From Bacteroidales bacterium (GTDB lineage Bacteria; Bacteroidota; Bacteroidia; Bacteroidales; 4484-276), in NCBI GenBank assembly GCA_018400545.1, contig JAGYLT010000132.1, positions 1 to 6,521 of the forward strand: DNA of 6,521 nucleotides. Direction: 5' to 3'. The notes below the pieces were generated by a model. It ran no database searches, was not told the DNA's origin, and was given only the letters and a program-made list of their open reading frames with translations. The translations under genes and the position numbers were made by a program. Below, one piece after another: positions 4,707-6,521 of the stretch. The number at the start of each line of letters is the position of its first letter. The first letter of the stretch is position 1.

Positions 4707-6521
4707 ATGATCAACATAACATTACCGGATAATAGTGTCAGACAGTTTGAAGAAGGAGTTACCGGTCTGGATATTGCCAAAAGTATCAGTGAAGGGCTTG
4801 CGCGTAACGTGCTTTCAGCCAAAGTAAATGGCGAGGTTTGGGATGCTACCCGGCCAATCAGTCATGATGCTGATGTGCAGTTGCTTACCTGGAACGACAA
4901 GGAGGGCAAGGCTACCATGTGGCACTCTTCTGCCCACCTCATGGCTGAAGCCATTGAGGATCTTTACCCGGGTGTGAAGTTTGGCATTGGCCCGGATATT
5001 GAAAATGGTTTTTATTATGATGTTGATACCGGCGACCGCGTGATTACAGATGCCGACCTGCCCAAGATCGAGAAAAAGATGAAGGAGTTGGCCAAACAAA
5101 AGCAAACCTTTACACGGCGGGATATTTCCAAAGATGATGCACTGAACTATTTTAAGGACAAAGGTGACGAATACAAACTCGAGTTGATTGATGAACTGGA
5201 AGACGGACACATCACTTTGTATGAATCCGGCGGTTTTGTTGATCTCTGTCGCGGCCCACATATCCCGAATACCGGTTTTGTAAAAGCCATCAAATTAACC
5301 AGCATTGCAGGTGCATACTGGCGTGGTAATGAAAAGCGCAAACAGCTTACACGTATTTACGGCATTACTTTCCCCAAGAACAAGGAACTGGAAGAATACC
5401 TGCTGATGCTGGAAGAAGCCAAAAAACGCGATCACCGCAGGCTGGGTAAAGACCTCGAAATTTTTACATTCTCCCAAAAAGTAGGCTCGGGTTTGCCGCT
5501 CTGGCTTCCCAAAGGAGCCGAACTTCGCGAAAGGCTCGAAACCTTTTTGAAAAAGGTACAGAAAGAAGCCGGCTACGAACCGGTGATTTCGCCACACATC
5601 GGGAATGTGGAATTATACAAAACCTCCGGACACTATCAAAAATATGGTGAAGAGTCATTCCGACCAATCACTACTCCGGTTGAAGGGGAGGAGTTCTTCC
5701 TGAAACCGATGAACTGTCCGCACCACTGCGAAATTTACAAAAACAAGCCCCATTCCTATAAAGACCTGCCCATTCGCTACGCCGAATTTGGAACGGTTTA
5801 CCGCTACGAACAAAGTGGTGAGTTGCACGGATTGACACGTGTAAGGGGATTTACCCAGGATGATGCCCACATTTTCTGCACACCCGATCAGGTAAAAGAC
5901 GAATTTATTGGTGTAATGAAGATTGTGATGAAAATCTTCAAGGCACTGGATTTTAATAATTTCGTTACTCAGATATCGCTTCGTGATCCCGACAATAAGG
6001 AAAAATACATCGGAACCGATGAAAACTGGGATAAGGCTGAAAAAGCCATTATGGAGGTAGCTGAAGAATCGGGGCTTGAAACAGTTGTTGAATATGGTGA
6101 GGCGGCATTTTATGGCCCTAAGATGGATTTTATGGTAAAGGATGCTTTGGGCCGAAGCTGGCAACTTGGTACCATTCAGGTGGATTATAACCTGCCCGAC
6201 CGTTTCGAGCTTGAGTATGTTGGCAGTGATAATGACAAGCACCGCCCTGTAATGATTCACCGTGCGCCATTCGGCTCGATGGAACGATTTGTTGCCGTGC
6301 TCATAGAACATTGCGCCGGAAAATTCCCGCTGTGGCTGGCACCCATACAGGCTATCATATTGCCAATCAGCGAAAAGTACAATGCGTATGCTGAAAATGT
6401 TTTATCTTTGCTGAAAAATTTCGACATCCGGGCTGAAATCGATACGAGAAGCGAAAAAACAGGCAAGAAGATCAGGGATGCAGAAATGAAGCGCATTCCT
6501 TTTATGCTGATTGTTGGAGAA
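4707..6521 (+). CDS. thrS: threonyl-tRNA synthetase, truncated by the window edge
   Basis: ThrRS is the cytosolic class II enzyme that charges tRNA-Thr and edits mischarged Ser-tRNA-Thr. The frame is open from ATG 4707 to the last base, 605 codons without a stop; the family is usually about 640-650 residues, so roughly 40 are off the right edge. Domains in order: TGS (about 1-60); the editing domain with His73-x3-His77 (HSSAH) and Cys181/His185 (CRGPH); the catalytic core (about 240-535); and the start of the anticodon-binding domain (from about 540, FPLWLAPIQ). Core zinc ligands Cys337 (MNCPHH), His388 (DDAHIFC) and His518 ([12 protein letters not shown]), motif 2 Arg366 (VYRYEQSGE) and motif 3 Arg527 are all present, so it should be active and able to edit. 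The start is supported by GAGG at 4694-4697 and the TGS N-terminus [10 protein letters not shown]. It has its own likely promoter. Confidence 0.98.
   Translation, partial: MINITLPDNSVRQFEEGVTGLDIAKSISEGLARNVLSAKVNGEVWDATRPISHDADVQLLTWNDKEGKATMWHSSAHLMAEAIEDLYPGVKFGIGPDIENGFYYDVDTGDRVITDADLPKIEKKMKELAKQKQTFTRRDISKDDALNYFKDKGDEYKLELIDELEDGHITLYESGGFVDLCRGPHIPNTGFVKAIKLTSIAGAYWRGNEKRKQLTRIYGITFPKNKELEEYLLMLEEAKKRDHRRLGKDLEIFTFSQKVGSGLPLWLPKGAELRERLETFLKKVQKEAGYEPVISPHIGNVELYKTSGHYQKYGEESFRPITTPVEGEEFFLKPMNCPHHCEIYKNKPHSYKDLPIRYAEFGTVYRYEQSGELHGLTRVRGFTQDDAHIFCTPDQVKDEFIGVMKIVMKIFKALDFNNFVTQISLRDPDNKEKYIGTDENWDKAEKAIMEVAEESGLETVVEYGEAAFYGPKMDFMVKDALGRSWQLGTIQVDYNLPDRFELEYVGSDNDKHRPVMIHRAPFGSMERFVAVLIEHCAGKFPLWLAPIQAIILPISEKYNAYAENVLSLLKNFDIRAEIDTRSEKTGKKIRDAEMKRIPFMLIVGE

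Noticed and set aside
5655..6311. 218-codon open frame on the - strand
   Set aside because: It is antisense to the most conserved part of thrS, whose motifs 2 and 3 and zinc ligands are all read on the + strand.

Overview
The window looks like chromosomal DNA from a member of the Bacteroidota, probably class Bacteroidia. Five things support this: a secreted protein with an apparent type IX secretion (T9SS) C-terminal sorting domain; a TPR / PD40 beta-propeller / carboxypeptidase-regulatory-like / OmpA envelope protein; a QueE of the type usual in this phylum; a TAnnTTTG promoter element ahead of thrS; and weak, AT-rich ribosome-binding regions. All genes lie on the + strand. No phage, plasmid, CRISPR, transposase or RNA gene was seen.

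Layout. Positions 1-276 hold the 3' end of folD (folate one-carbon metabolism). Only 11 bases later, 288-1514 encodes an uncharacterised exported protein, probably a beta-propeller with a T9SS-type tail. Its stop codon overlaps the TTG start of queE (1511-2161, 7-deazaguanine/queuosine biosynthesis), so these three genes look like one transcription unit. After an 80-base gap comes a large envelope gene (about 2242-4190) whose domain order resembles PorE of the T9SS. It is split by an apparent one-base frameshift near 2655-2670: the signal peptide and TPR part are in one frame, and the propeller, CRD-like and OmpA parts in another.

The 516-base gap at 4191-4706 has no gene but is rich in structure. 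It contains a nested inverted repeat of about 160 bp (4199-4358) enclosing a perfect 16-bp palindrome and a smaller GC-rich hairpin. It also contains a separate long hairpin with 19-nt arms (4545-4616) and a likely thrS promoter just before the coding region. thrS (threonyl-tRNA synthetase) starts at 4707 and runs off the right edge with about 605 codons present.

Functionally the window mixes housekeeping genes (folD, queE, thrS) with two cell-envelope genes. I see no convincing new multi-gene system. The points most worth a second look are the split PorE-like gene, the unnamed exported protein coupled to queE, and the two intergenic inverted-repeat structures.
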